NCBI RefSeq assembly: GCF_031755915.1
Contig: NC_083379.1
Coordinates: 27,280,001-27,344,000, forward strand
DNA from: Ziziphus jujuba
Lineage: Eukaryota; Streptophyta; Magnoliopsida; Rosales; Rhamnaceae
DNA: 64,000 nucleotides
Reading direction: 5' to 3'
The notes beneath the pieces were generated by a model. That model saw only the letters and a list, made by a program, of their open reading frames with translations. It had not been told where the DNA came from and did no database searches. Shown piece by piece: positions 23,432 to 32,728 of this stretch (its first letter is position 1; each line of letters opens with the position of its first letter). Both the position numbers and the translations under genes were made by a program.

Positions 23432-23700
23432 AAGCATATTACAATTTTGATTCAAAGTGAGAGTGATTCTCTTGGTTCTCTACGACCTATATTAAACTTT
23501 TCAAGTTTTGCTTGTGGAGTTCAAATTCAACTTATCAATAGGTTATTCCGCACCCCATTGTGACGTCTTCACCATGCCATGGTTCTTACCTCACATATAG
23601 GTAATGGGTCAAGGTCTTCCACTGATAACTTGTAATTAGACGGTCTAATTCAATCTTTGCTATGGGTTTAGAGGCAGGTCGCTCTAGGTTTGCATCAATT

Positions 23701-23712
23701 TGGTATCAAAGC
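23701..23712 (+). promoter_or_regulatory. B-d primer-binding site, one mismatch
   Basis: TGGTATCAAAGC against TGGTATCAGAGC: one G-to-A change from the initiator-Met complement. Confidence 0.9.
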
Positions 23713-24482
23713 AAGTTTCTAATTACAGGTTTGATGTATCTATTTCTTTTCTTTTGTTTCACTATTTTTCTTGGTTTTTTTGGGCGATTTTCAGCATTAG
23801 GTTAGAAATTGCATCTGTATTTTCTTTGGTTGATCTTTACGTTTAGGTTCCTACATTTTTCTTTGCATTTTTTTTGTGTGTTCTTCTTCATTCATTCCGA
23901 TCATATCTTATTTTAAAAAAAAAAAAAACAAAACAAAACAAAAATTTGTTTTTAAATTTTTTCTTGTTTTTGTGGTTTTTGGCATTGAATTATTGAGATT
24001 TCAAAAGAAACCACGTAGTGAATTTTTTTTTTTGGTTGATTTGAGGAGCACAAAAAACAAGCCAAAATCAATATCGAAAATAAGGTTTGTTGAATATTCA
24101 CTAATTCCAATTTGCAAATCACATTCCAATTTGTTCTTCACATTCTAGTTTCTTTTGTTTATGCCAAATTTCTTGCTGAGCTTTCATTGTTGCCTTTTTC
24201 TTATAACTTTTCATTCAATTTGTCTTTTAGCCTTATTTTCATAACTGTTTGGTAGGTCTATTTGGATTGTTACTTGCTAGTTTGTTTTAATTAGAAATTA
24301 GTTTGCAAAGAACCAAATAGAATTACTAGAGTGGTAAAAGGCAAGAGATGTGAGAATTATAGAGGGTAAAAGCCGAACTATAATTAGAGTGCAAAGACAA
24401 TTAAGATCTTGAATTTGAGCGAAACACATGAGGGAGTGTTGTGAGGCCTTTCTTTTTTACTAACAAATTTTGCAGAAAAATC
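23713..24482 (+). other. B-d leader with splice-acceptor-like end
   Basis: 770 bp untranslated leader with T/A-rich runs. It ends with TACTAAC (24458-24464) and TTTTGCAG (to 24475), seven bases before the gag ATG. The block recurs in B-c and B-f. Confidence 0.7.
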
Positions 24483-26171
24483 ATGTCACAAGACAAAAGC
24501 AAAGAAAGCATGGATGAAACTCCTGGTGTGGCTAATCCGAAGTTATACATTCAAGCCATGGTGGGAGAACTTCAAATAGCACTACGGTTGGAGATGGGGC
24601 AGATCCATGATAGGTTGGATAGGATGGAATCATCAATCCAAACACCACAACCACAACCTCCACAAAGGTTTGTTCATGGACGTGGTAGAGGAAGAAATAC
24701 TCCAAGAAGAGAAGAATGGGAACGTGTGGCAGATGACTATGAGGAAGAAGAGGAAGACATTGGTTTGGGAACCAACCAACTCCGTGGGAGACAGAGGTTA
24801 GACCGAGGCAGTGACTATGGAGGAATTAAGATAAAAATACCATCATTCCAAGGTAAAAGTGATCCAGAAGCATATCTCGAGTGGGACAAGAGGATTGAGA
24901 TGGCATTTGATTGTCAGCATTACTCCGAGGCAAAAAAGGTGAAATTAGCCGCTGTGGAATTCACGGACTATGCTATTGGATGGTGGGATAAAGAGACAAT
25001 TTGTAGGGGGCGAGCAGGACAAAGACCTATAGATACATGGGAGGAGATCAAGGCTTTGATGAGGAAGCATTTTGTACCTAGCCATTACTATAGGAGCATT
25101 TTTCAGAAATTACAAAGCTTGTCTCAAGGAAATAGAAGTGTGGAGGACTATTATAAGGAGACGGAAATCCTTATGATGAGGGCTAATGTTGAGGATAGGG
25201 AGGCTACAATGGCACGTTTCTTGGCTGGTTTGAATAGGGAAATAGCAAATCAAGTGGACTTGCACCATTATGTGGAGATTGAGGAGATGCTGCACATGGC
25301 CATCAAAGTAGAGCAACACCTTAAGAGGAGGGGTACCACAAGACCTGATATTGCTCAACACACTTGGAAAGCAAGCCCATCCACATGGAAACTAAATCAG
25401 TCCAAGTTTGAAGATAAAGCCACCACACGGCCTAAATTCGAAGTTAAGGCCGAACCATCCTCATCTAAGCAAGTAAGTAAATCCGATTCATCTTCAACTA
25501 GAAATCGAGATATCATGTGCTTTAAATGTCAAGGCAGGGGTCATATTGGGAGTCAATGTCCTAATAAGAGGGTCATGGTGATTCGGGAAAGTGGAGACAT
25601 TGAAACTGAAGAAGAAGAGTCGGACAATGAATCCACGCCACCATTGGAGGACGTTAGTGATGAAGATGAAGAAGATTACAAGTATCCAGTTGGAAGGGAC
25701 TGGTCATTGGTTGCTAGAAGAGCTTTAACTGTGTATAAAGATGAGAAGGAAGTGCGACGAGAGAACATCTTTCATACCATGTGCAAAGTCAAAGATAAGG
25801 TATGTAGTATGATTATTGATGGAGGAAGTTGTACTAATGTTGCTAGTGTTACTATGGTGGAAAAACTAGGTTTACCCACTATGAAGCATCCAGAACCATA
25901 TAAGCTACAATGGCTTAATGATTGTGGAGAGTTGAAGGTAAATAGGCAAGTGAAGATTGTATTCTCTATTGGTGATTATGAAGATGAGGTTATTTGTGAT
26001 GTGGTACCAATGCAAGCTGGTCATTTGCTTTTAGGACGTCCGTGGCAATTTGATAGAGATACTAATCATCATGGTCGAACTAATAAGGTTGTCTTCAATT
26101 TCAAGGGTAAACGAGTGGTGCTTATGCCGATAACTCCTAAACAAGTTTTTGATGATCAATTGGCTTTATAA
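24483..26171 (+). CDS. gag: Group B Gag-protease, best-preserved copy
   Basis: Open for 562 codons from ATG 24483; an upstream in-frame ATG at 24441 exists, but MSQDKSKESMDE is the start shared with sister copies. N-terminal helix region, RGRGRGRNTPRR basic patch, acidic DDYEEEEEDIG, capsid core KIPSFQGKSDPEAYLEW ... GWWDKET ... PIDTWEEIKALMRKHF, knuckle CFKCQGRGHIGSQC near 25520, acidic spacer, then a retropepsin-like domain with IIDGGSCTNV (about 25814) and HLLLGRPWQFDRDT (about 26022). A stop at 26169-26171 (LAL then stop) ends it where pol should continue. The protease loop is DGG rather than DSG/DTG; this is shared with all B copies. Confidence 0.88.
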   Translation: MSQDKSKESMDETPGVANPKLYIQAMVGELQIALRLEMGQIHDRLDRMESSIQTPQPQPPQRFVHGRGRGRNTPRREEWERVADDYEEEEEDIGLGTNQLRGRQRLDRGSDYGGIKIKIPSFQGKSDPEAYLEWDKRIEMAFDCQHYSEAKKVKLAAVEFTDYAIGWWDKETICRGRAGQRPIDTWEEIKALMRKHFVPSHYYRSIFQKLQSLSQGNRSVEDYYKETEILMMRANVEDREATMARFLAGLNREIANQVDLHHYVEIEEMLHMAIKVEQHLKRRGTTRPDIAQHTWKASPSTWKLNQSKFEDKATTRPKFEVKAEPSSSKQVSKSDSSSTRNRDIMCFKCQGRGHIGSQCPNKRVMVIRESGDIETEEEESDNESTPPLEDVSDEDEEDYKYPVGRDWSLVARRALTVYKDEKEVRRENIFHTMCKVKDKVCSMIIDGGSCTNVASVTMVEKLGLPTMKHPEPYKLQWLNDCGELKVNRQVKIVFSIGDYEDEVICDVVPMQAGHLLLGRPWQFDRDTNHHGRTNKVVFNFKGKRVVLMPITPKQVFDDQLAL

Positions 26172-27060
26172 AGGCGGAGAGAAGCTGAACAACAACACAA
26201 TCAAACTGTATCCAACTACCAAGAGAAGAAAAAGAGTGGTGAGGATGAGAGTGTGAGGGCAAAGGAGCTTTTTTTGTTGTAGAAAGCCTATGATTGTAAT
26301 GATATACAAAGAAGCATATATGAATCATTTAACTAACCCTGATGAATCTGTTTTGCCTAGTTCTATTGTTTCTCTTTTGCAGCAGTTCGATGATGTCTTT
26401 CCCGAGGAGATTCCAAGTGGGTTACCACGGATTAAAGGGATCGAACATCAAATTGATTTTTTTCCAGGATTAACAATTCCATACCGGCCGGCTTATAGGA
26501 GTAATCCAGAGGAGATAAAGGAACTTCAAAGGCAGGTAAGTGAATTGCTTGAAAAGGTGTAAGTTAGAGAAAGCATGAGTCCATGTGCTGTACCTGTGTT
26601 ATTAGTCCCTAAGAAAGATGGAACATAGAGAATGTGTGTAGATTGTAGGGCTATTAACATTATAACTGTCAAATATCGTCACCCTATTCCTAGGTTAAAT
26701 GATATACTTGATGAATTGTATGGTGCATGCATGTTTTTGAAAATTGATCTTAAGAGTGGTTATCATCAAATTTGCATGAAGGAAGGTGATGAATAGAAAA
26801 CAGCATTTAAAACAAAGCATGGTTTGTATGAGTGGTTGGTTATGCCATTTGGGTTAAATAATTCCCCTAGTACTTTCATGAGACTTATGAATCATGTTTT
26901 GCGTGCTTACATTGGAAAATTTATGGTTGTGTACTTTGATGATATCCTTGTATATAGCAGGAGTTTAGACGAGCATGTAGGGCATCTTAGATTAGTTTTA
27001 GATATGCTTAAGAAAGAAAGATTATTTGCAAATATTAAAAAGTGTGATTTTTGTTAAAAT
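26172..27060 (+). pseudogene. B-d reverse transcriptase, broken
   Basis: Linker, then FPEEIPSGLPRIKGIEHQ (26400), [64 protein letters not shown] and the catalytic box [11 protein letters not shown] (about 26930). Stops occur at 26560-26562, 26626-26628 (TGG-to-TAG type), 26794-26796 (TGG-to-TAG type) and 27055-27057. The palm motifs are intact but the frame is not. Confidence 0.9.
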
Positions 27061-27335
27061 GAGCTTGTATGTCTAGGATTTGTTGTGATAGTATTTGACC
27101 CAGGAGATTGGGTTTGGTTGTACTTAAGAAAGAAGAGGTTTCTGGAGCTACAAAATTCAAAGTTTATGTCACGTGGGGATGGACATTTTTAAGTTCTAGC
27201 GCAGATTAATGACAACACTTACAAATCATATCTCCCAGGTGAGTATAATGTAAGTGCTACCTTTAATGTCGCTGATGTATCTCCTTTTAGTGCAAGTGAT
27301 GATTTGAGGACGAATCCTTTCCAAGAGGAGCGGAA
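27061..27335 (+). pseudogene. B-d integrase C-terminal tail joined to RT
   Basis: ELVCLGFVV (end of RT thumb) joins IVFDPGDWVW (integrase C-terminus), deleting the rest of RT, RNase H and the HHCC and DDE parts of integrase. The tail continues MSRGDGHF, a stop, INDNTYKSYLPGEYNVSATFNV and DLRTNPFQEE, then enters the LTR in frame. Confidence 0.9.
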
Positions 27336-28256
27336 TGATGAGAACATGACCAAGAGCCCTTCAAGATGGAGCCCAGATCCACTTCAAATGTCTACAGGAC
27401 CCATACCCCGAGCATGAGCAAAGAGATTGAAAGAGGCAGTAAATGGTTTAATCCAGGAGGTGTTTACAACTTAAGGAAGCAAGTTTATTAGTGAAGATGA
27501 ACTAAAATTGGTCCATATGATTGGGATGGTGGATGCCAATGTGAAAGAGAGTTTAACGCATGGACTTCTACAACATGGTGATGTGGCATCATATGGTGAC
27601 ATGGCATCCAACTAAGCTTGGCTAAATTTTATAATTAGGAAAATATTAATGTTTATTTAGGTTTTGATTGGATTTTGGCATGTTGCCTATTTACTTTCCT
27701 AATTTAGTTTTTATTAGGTTTTTAAATTACTTTCCTAATTTTATTAGAGTTGAATTAGTCAAAGAATTAAAGGCCATTCAAATTAGGAAACTAGGAGCTA
27801 AATTAGGTTTTCTAAACCTAACCAAATTAGGTTTTCTAAACCTAATCACATTAGGTTTCCTAAACCTATCAAAATTAGGTTTCCTAAACCTAACTTTATT
27901 CCATTATTATTCCACCTTTACTTTTAGCAAATTTAGGAAAGCTTTGTAATTTATTTTTCCTATTTAAAGGCACATAAGTCATGAATAAAGGGGAGATTAC
28001 AATTTTGATTCAAAGTGAGAGTGATTCTCTTGGTTCTCTAAGAACTATATCGAACTTTTTCAAGCTTTGTTTGTGGAGTTCAAATTTGACTTATCAATAG
28101 GTTATTTCGCACTCTATTATGGTGTCTTCACCATAGCAAGATTCTTACCTTAAATATAGATAATGGGTCGATTTCTTCCATTCATAACTTGTAATTAGAC
28201 AGTCTAATTCAATCTTTGTTATGGGTTTAGAAGCAGGTCGCTCTAGGTTCGTATCA
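27336..28256 (+). repeat. B-d 3' LTR (921 bp), carries the polyprotein C-terminus
   Basis: Starts TGATGAGAACATGACC, ends GGTTCGTATCA. The pol frame continues about 90 codons into it (SRWSPDPLQMSTGPIPRA, then AKRLKEAVNGLIQEVF, ending YGDMASN stop at about 27615) with stops at 27415-27417 (CGA-to-TGA type) and 27472-27474 (CAA-to-TAA type). Four 24 bp units lie at 27802-27897. Confidence 0.92.
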
Positions 28257-28598
28257 CCTTTACTTTTAGCAAATTTAGGAAAGCTTTATAATTTATTTTC
28301 CCTATTTAAAGGCACATAAGTCATGAATAAAGGGGAGATTACAATTTTGACTCAAAGTGAGAGTGATTCTTTTGATTCTCTAAGAACTATATCGAACTTT
28401 TTCAATCTTTATTTGTGGAGTTCAAATTTGACTTATCAATAGGTTATTCCGCACCCTATTGTGGTGTCTTCACCATACCAAGGTTGTTACCTTAAATATA
28501 GATAACAAGTCGAGATCTTCCATTGATAACTTGTAGTTAGACGGTCTAATTCAATCTTTGTTACAGGTTTAGAGGCAGGACGCTCTAGGTTCATATCA
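28257..28598 (+). repeat. Partial second B LTR, tandem with the B-d 3' LTR
   Basis: Repeats the last 342 bp of the B LTR (from cctttacttttagcaaattt) immediately after the complete one, ending GGTTCATATCA. The two copies differ at several positions, so the event is not recent or the piece came from another copy. Confidence 0.88.
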
Positions 28599-29065
28599 AA
28601 ATTAGTCCAAGAATGGTCAGAGACTACTTAGTGAAAAAGTTAGCATTTTAGTTTCCTAATTTGATTCAACCTTTTGTTTTAGGAAATTATCATTACTTTT
28701 TGGTTGTTATTTATTTGTTTTCTGGACAAATAAGTTTAAGAAAGTTATTACTTTATTATTTTTATTGTAAATTAATTAATTCCTAATTCAAAATAAAGAA
28801 ATTAATTAATCCAAATTAGATTAAGAAAGGAGTGAGAATTTCGGCCACCATAGGAAACCACTTTGTATGGCTGGTTTTTTCCTTTGTTTCTAGTGTTTAT
28901 TTCATGACTTTGTAGCCTATTTAAAGGCTTATTTTTCAATAAGAATTAAGCTTGAATTTTATACAAAAACTTATTTGCGAGATTGAATTCTCTTTGTTCT
29001 TTTGAACAACACCTAGAACACCATTAGCGAATGAGTGTTTTAGTTTGACTTATTAATAGGCCTTC
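28599..29065 (+). repeat. C-c LTR, left part, truncated and split by A3
   Basis: Internal C LTR sequence (from the ...gtccaagaatggtca segment to cttattaatagg), lacking the LTR start. 29061-29065 (CCTTC) is the left target duplication of A3. The LTR continues at 34471. Confidence 0.88.
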
Positions 29066-29870
29066 TGTTAGGTCTAAAATATTGATGATTTTATGCCATA
29101 TTTATTGCTTAATATTTGTTAGTTTGTGTTAATTTGTTATGGAAAGATACTTAATTATGTATTTTTCTTAATCTAGGTAAAAGAGGAAGAATTTTAAGAA
29201 AACAACCATAAAAATGGATTCCTTGGGTCGAATTATGGTGGGAAGCAAGATTTGAGCTCGAACAGACTAAGCATTAAAAAGATTCCAAAAAGATACCTTG
29301 AAGATTCCATAAAGATTCTATCGGGAATTTCATGATGGAAGTGGATGTCATATGAATCATCACGATCTGAGGATTTCAAATGTCTCGTTATTTTTGGATT
29401 TCGAGGTGCGAGCAAAGAGTTATCATCATTTAAAGTTTGGAATTTATAAAAAGGAATATTCTAGTTAAATCTCCACCATTGATCAAAAAAGGGAATCAAG
29501 GCAATTTGAGGGCCAAGATAAAAACAAGTGGCAATAATTGGTTAATTTATCATTAATGAGGCACATGTCATGTCACATGCTTCATTAAGGGTAAATTAGA
29601 CTAATTAACTATTTTTTTAGGAGGAATTAGATAAAAGGAAAGTAGTAGAGAGCAAGTAATATACAGTTTCCTTTTTACACATGAAATTCGTCCAACCCTT
29701 TTCATGGCCTAAAAAAGGTATCTTCCAAGACTCCCACATTGAAAATAAAGAGAGAAAAAGATTCCCAAGGTCCTATATATATAGCCTCCACCACATTGAA
29801 GGAAGATATACAAGTAGAGAGTTATTTAAGAGCTTTTAGGAGGCTTAAATAGAAACAAACCAAATTTTGG
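29066..29870 (+). repeat. A3 5' LTR, truncated (805 bp)
   Basis: Begins TGTTAGGTCTAAAATATTG, contains the TATA block (about 29784) and stops inside ccaaattttgggagt, where GAGT at 29871-29874 is shared with the integrase sequence that follows. It differs from A3's own 3' LTR at more than ten visible sites, for example catcacgatctg versus catcaagttctg. Confidence 0.92.
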
Positions 29871-30944
29871 GAGTATGGGGGGCATTTTGGGACTAGAAAA
29901 ACCATAGCAAAAATATTAAATTCTGGATTTTATTGGCCATCTATGTTTAAAGATACTAATATTTATGTGCAAGGGTGTGATAGGTGCCAGAGAACCGGGA
30001 ACATATCAAGGAAGAATGAGATGCCTTTGAAGAATATCCTTGAGGTAGAATTGTTTGATGTTTGGGGTATTGATTTCATGGGTCCTTTTCCTTCTTCTTG
30101 TGGTAATAAATATATTTTGGTTGCTGTGGATTATGTTTCTAAATGGGTTGAAGCTAGTGCACTACCTACTAATGATGCACGAGTTGTAGTGAAATTTTTA
30201 AAAAAATACATTTTTACTAGATTTGGTACACCCCGAGCAATCATTAGTGATGGTGGCACTCATTTTTGCAACAAACAATTTGAATCCCTTCTTGCTAAAT
30301 ATGGTGTTAGACATAAAATTGCTACTCCTTACCACCCACAAACTAGTGGGCAAGTAGAAATTTCAAATAGGGAAATAAAGAGGATTTTGGAGAAGACGGT
30401 CAATGCTTCAAGAAAGGATTGGAGCTTAAAGCTAGATGATGCACTTTGGGCATACCGGACCGCCTACAAGACCCCCATTGGTACTTCTCCGTATAAACTG
30501 GTTTTTGGTAAGGAATGTCATCTTCCCGTGGAATTGGAGCATAAAGCATATTGGGCAACCAAGTTTCTCAATTTTGATCAAGAGGCTGTGGGCAAGAATA
30601 GGCTATTGCAATTGGATGAACTTGAAGAATTTAGGATGGATGCTTTCGAGAATGCAAAGATTTACAAAGAAAAGACAAAGAGATGGCACGACAAGATGAT
30701 TAAAAAGAGGAACTTTCATGTTGGACAAAAGGTACTTCTTTATAACTCTAGACTTAAATTGTTTCCAGGTAAATTAAGATCAAGATGGAGTGGACCATAT
30801 GATATTGTACAAATTTTTCCAAGTGGAGCAATTGAAATCACCAAACCGGGACATGAAAGTTTTAAGGTGAATGGGCAGCGGTTGAAGCCATATTATGAAG
30901 GTGGAGTGCTTGAGACTAGCCTCTACTTGGATGATCTTAATTAA
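29871..30944 (+). pseudogene. A3 integrase fragment
   Basis: Open from [10 protein letters not shown] to the natural end YLDDLN, equal to residues about 1512-1868 of the A1 polyprotein and, by eye, identical to it from residue 1536. Finger Cys pair, D-D-35-E triad and GPY motif are all present, but the first finger histidine and any start signal are lost. The first internal ATG is 29943. Confidence 0.92.
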
Positions 30945-32728
30945 GTTAAAGGGAGGAGTCAAGCTAATGACTTTAAACAAGCACTCTTGGGAGGCAACCC
31001 AAGTTTCTTTCTTTATCTTATATTTATCTATTTATTTTAGTTGTTTCTAGTTGTTTTCTTGTTTTTAGGTTGTTTTGATGTGTTTTGTTTGAGTTTTTGC
31101 AAGGTTTTAAGATGTTTAGGTGTAAAAGATCAAAAGATGAATGTTGAGAATTTCAAGTCTAAAGTTAGGTTTGGAGTATAACCACCTTTAATATGCATTG
31201 GAGTACATAAAATTTTTTTCACATTACGAGGAACATTCCATGTCTTCAAAGGGGAGTACTCTTTACCTTTTATTTACTTTTGCTTTATTTTATGTTTTTC
31301 ACAATGAGGACATTGTTCATTTTAAGTTTGGGGGTGAAAAGCATGCTTTGCATCTTTTAAATCTTGTCCATTTAAGTGTTTTTATAAGTTTTCAAAAATG
31401 TTAGTTTTAGTTTTTATTTTCCTTCATTATTAAAAAAAAAAAAATTTGTTTTTGTGGTGTTTTCTTAAGTACCTTAATGAGCCAATGATAAGACTATGAT
31501 TGAAAATAAATTGGTTTTTAGATGGTGGATTTGTTTTTGTGTATGCTTAAATGCTTGACGTTATATTCGCATACTGTTACTTTCAATAAATTTTGAGCAC
31601 ATAATCAATAATGCATAATTTAGATTGTGTTTTGAAGAAGGTTTGCATGAATTAGAGTACTTTATTATTAATTGAACTCTAGACCTTGCTTGATTATTGC
31701 TTGAGGCGAAATCCTAGGTGAGTGCATTACTAAGAATATGATTTAGGCCATCTTTGTTTAAGTTTGAGCCTTTCAAGCCCACCTAAAACATTATCTTCCA
31801 CTAGTACCTTATTTGAGCCTTTAGGATGCATAAAGAAGTATTAGAGCCTTTTCTTCATTAAAGCACATTTACTTACCCTTTTGAGCCTTAAATTTCTTTT
31901 TCCTACCTTGAACATACTACAAAGAGAGCTTTAATTGAATTGATATGAATATATGCTTGTGAGCTTGTTTGAGTGTTGAAAAAGAAAAAAATGAAAAAAA
32001 AAAGGAAAAAAATAAAGTTTGGAGGTTAAGTATTTGGTGAATTTGTCTCTAGTATGCATTTTTGTGTAAATTGGAGGTTTGAATGTGCAATAAGAAGAAA
32101 AATAAGTTTGGGGGTTTAGTGGAAAAGAAAGAAAAAAAGAAAAAAAAAAGAAACAAAGAAAGAATATGTGTGATTTGAAGAATGTATGCACAATAAAAAG
32201 GAGAAAAAGGATATTGAAATTGAAGTTAAAATAAGAAAAGAAGTTCTATAAAGAAACAAATTTTACAAGTAATTTATTCATTGATATTTAATTTTAGCTT
32301 TCTTTCTTTGATTTATTATATCCTATCCTTTTCTTTCTTTAGCCTTATCTATTAGCCTTAACAATAGAAACCATGAAGTCCTAATGATTTAAGGTGGTGC
32401 ATTAACCTACATTAGTGGAGAGTGATAATTAAGTCAAGCATATGGTAGTTCATACGTTATTATCAATCTCTAATTCTTGTAAATTTATTCAAGCACATGA
32501 TAATTAAGTGTATAAATTGATTTCCACACACACACATTGGAAGTATCATATATGTTGGATAGAATATAAGGTATTGAGTTACATAATTACTTGAAACCAT
32601 TTGAAAAGTCATATGTTATACAATCTTTGAGGCACCTCATTAAAGTATCTTATGTTCTTTAAATAAAATTTCACTTTCTTATTCTTTTTCTTTGCTAGGG
32701 ACTAGCAAATCTTAAGTTTTGGGGTATT
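30945..32728 (+). other. A3 3' noncoding region and polypurine tract
   Basis: Counterpart of 1784-3563 on the opposite strand. TAAGTTTGGGGGT occurs at 31323-31335 and 32103-32115, and the tract next to the LTR reads TAAGTTTTGGGGTATT (about 32713-32728). Purine-rich runs lie near 31981-32020 and 32121-32165. No credible gene. Confidence 0.78.

Larger units (their letters stand above)
22657..23697 (+). repeat. B-d 5' LTR (1041 bp)
   Basis: Starts TGATGAGGACATGAC, ends GGTTTGCATCA. It is about 120 bp longer than the 3' LTR, partly from extra 24 bp repeat units. The first 300 bases carry the degraded C-terminal reading of pol. Confidence 0.92.
22657..28256 (+). mobile_element. B-d: 5.6 kb internally deleted chromovirus-type element
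   Basis: Two B LTRs (22657-23697, 27336-28256), an initiator-Met primer site, an open gag-protease frame, a partly readable RT and the integrase tail. RNase H and most of integrase are absent through the junction at 27060-27105. Flanks differ (TCGAA left, CCTTT right), so no target duplication survives. It lies in C-a gag on the left; the right flank has been rearranged. Confidence 0.9.

Noticed and set aside
22982..23563. 193-codon frame with LGFLNLT repeats, resembling a repeat protein.
   Set aside because: Produced by the 24 bp LTR minisatellite, whose length keeps frame; unit number differs between LTRs and it overlaps promoter and polyadenylation signals.
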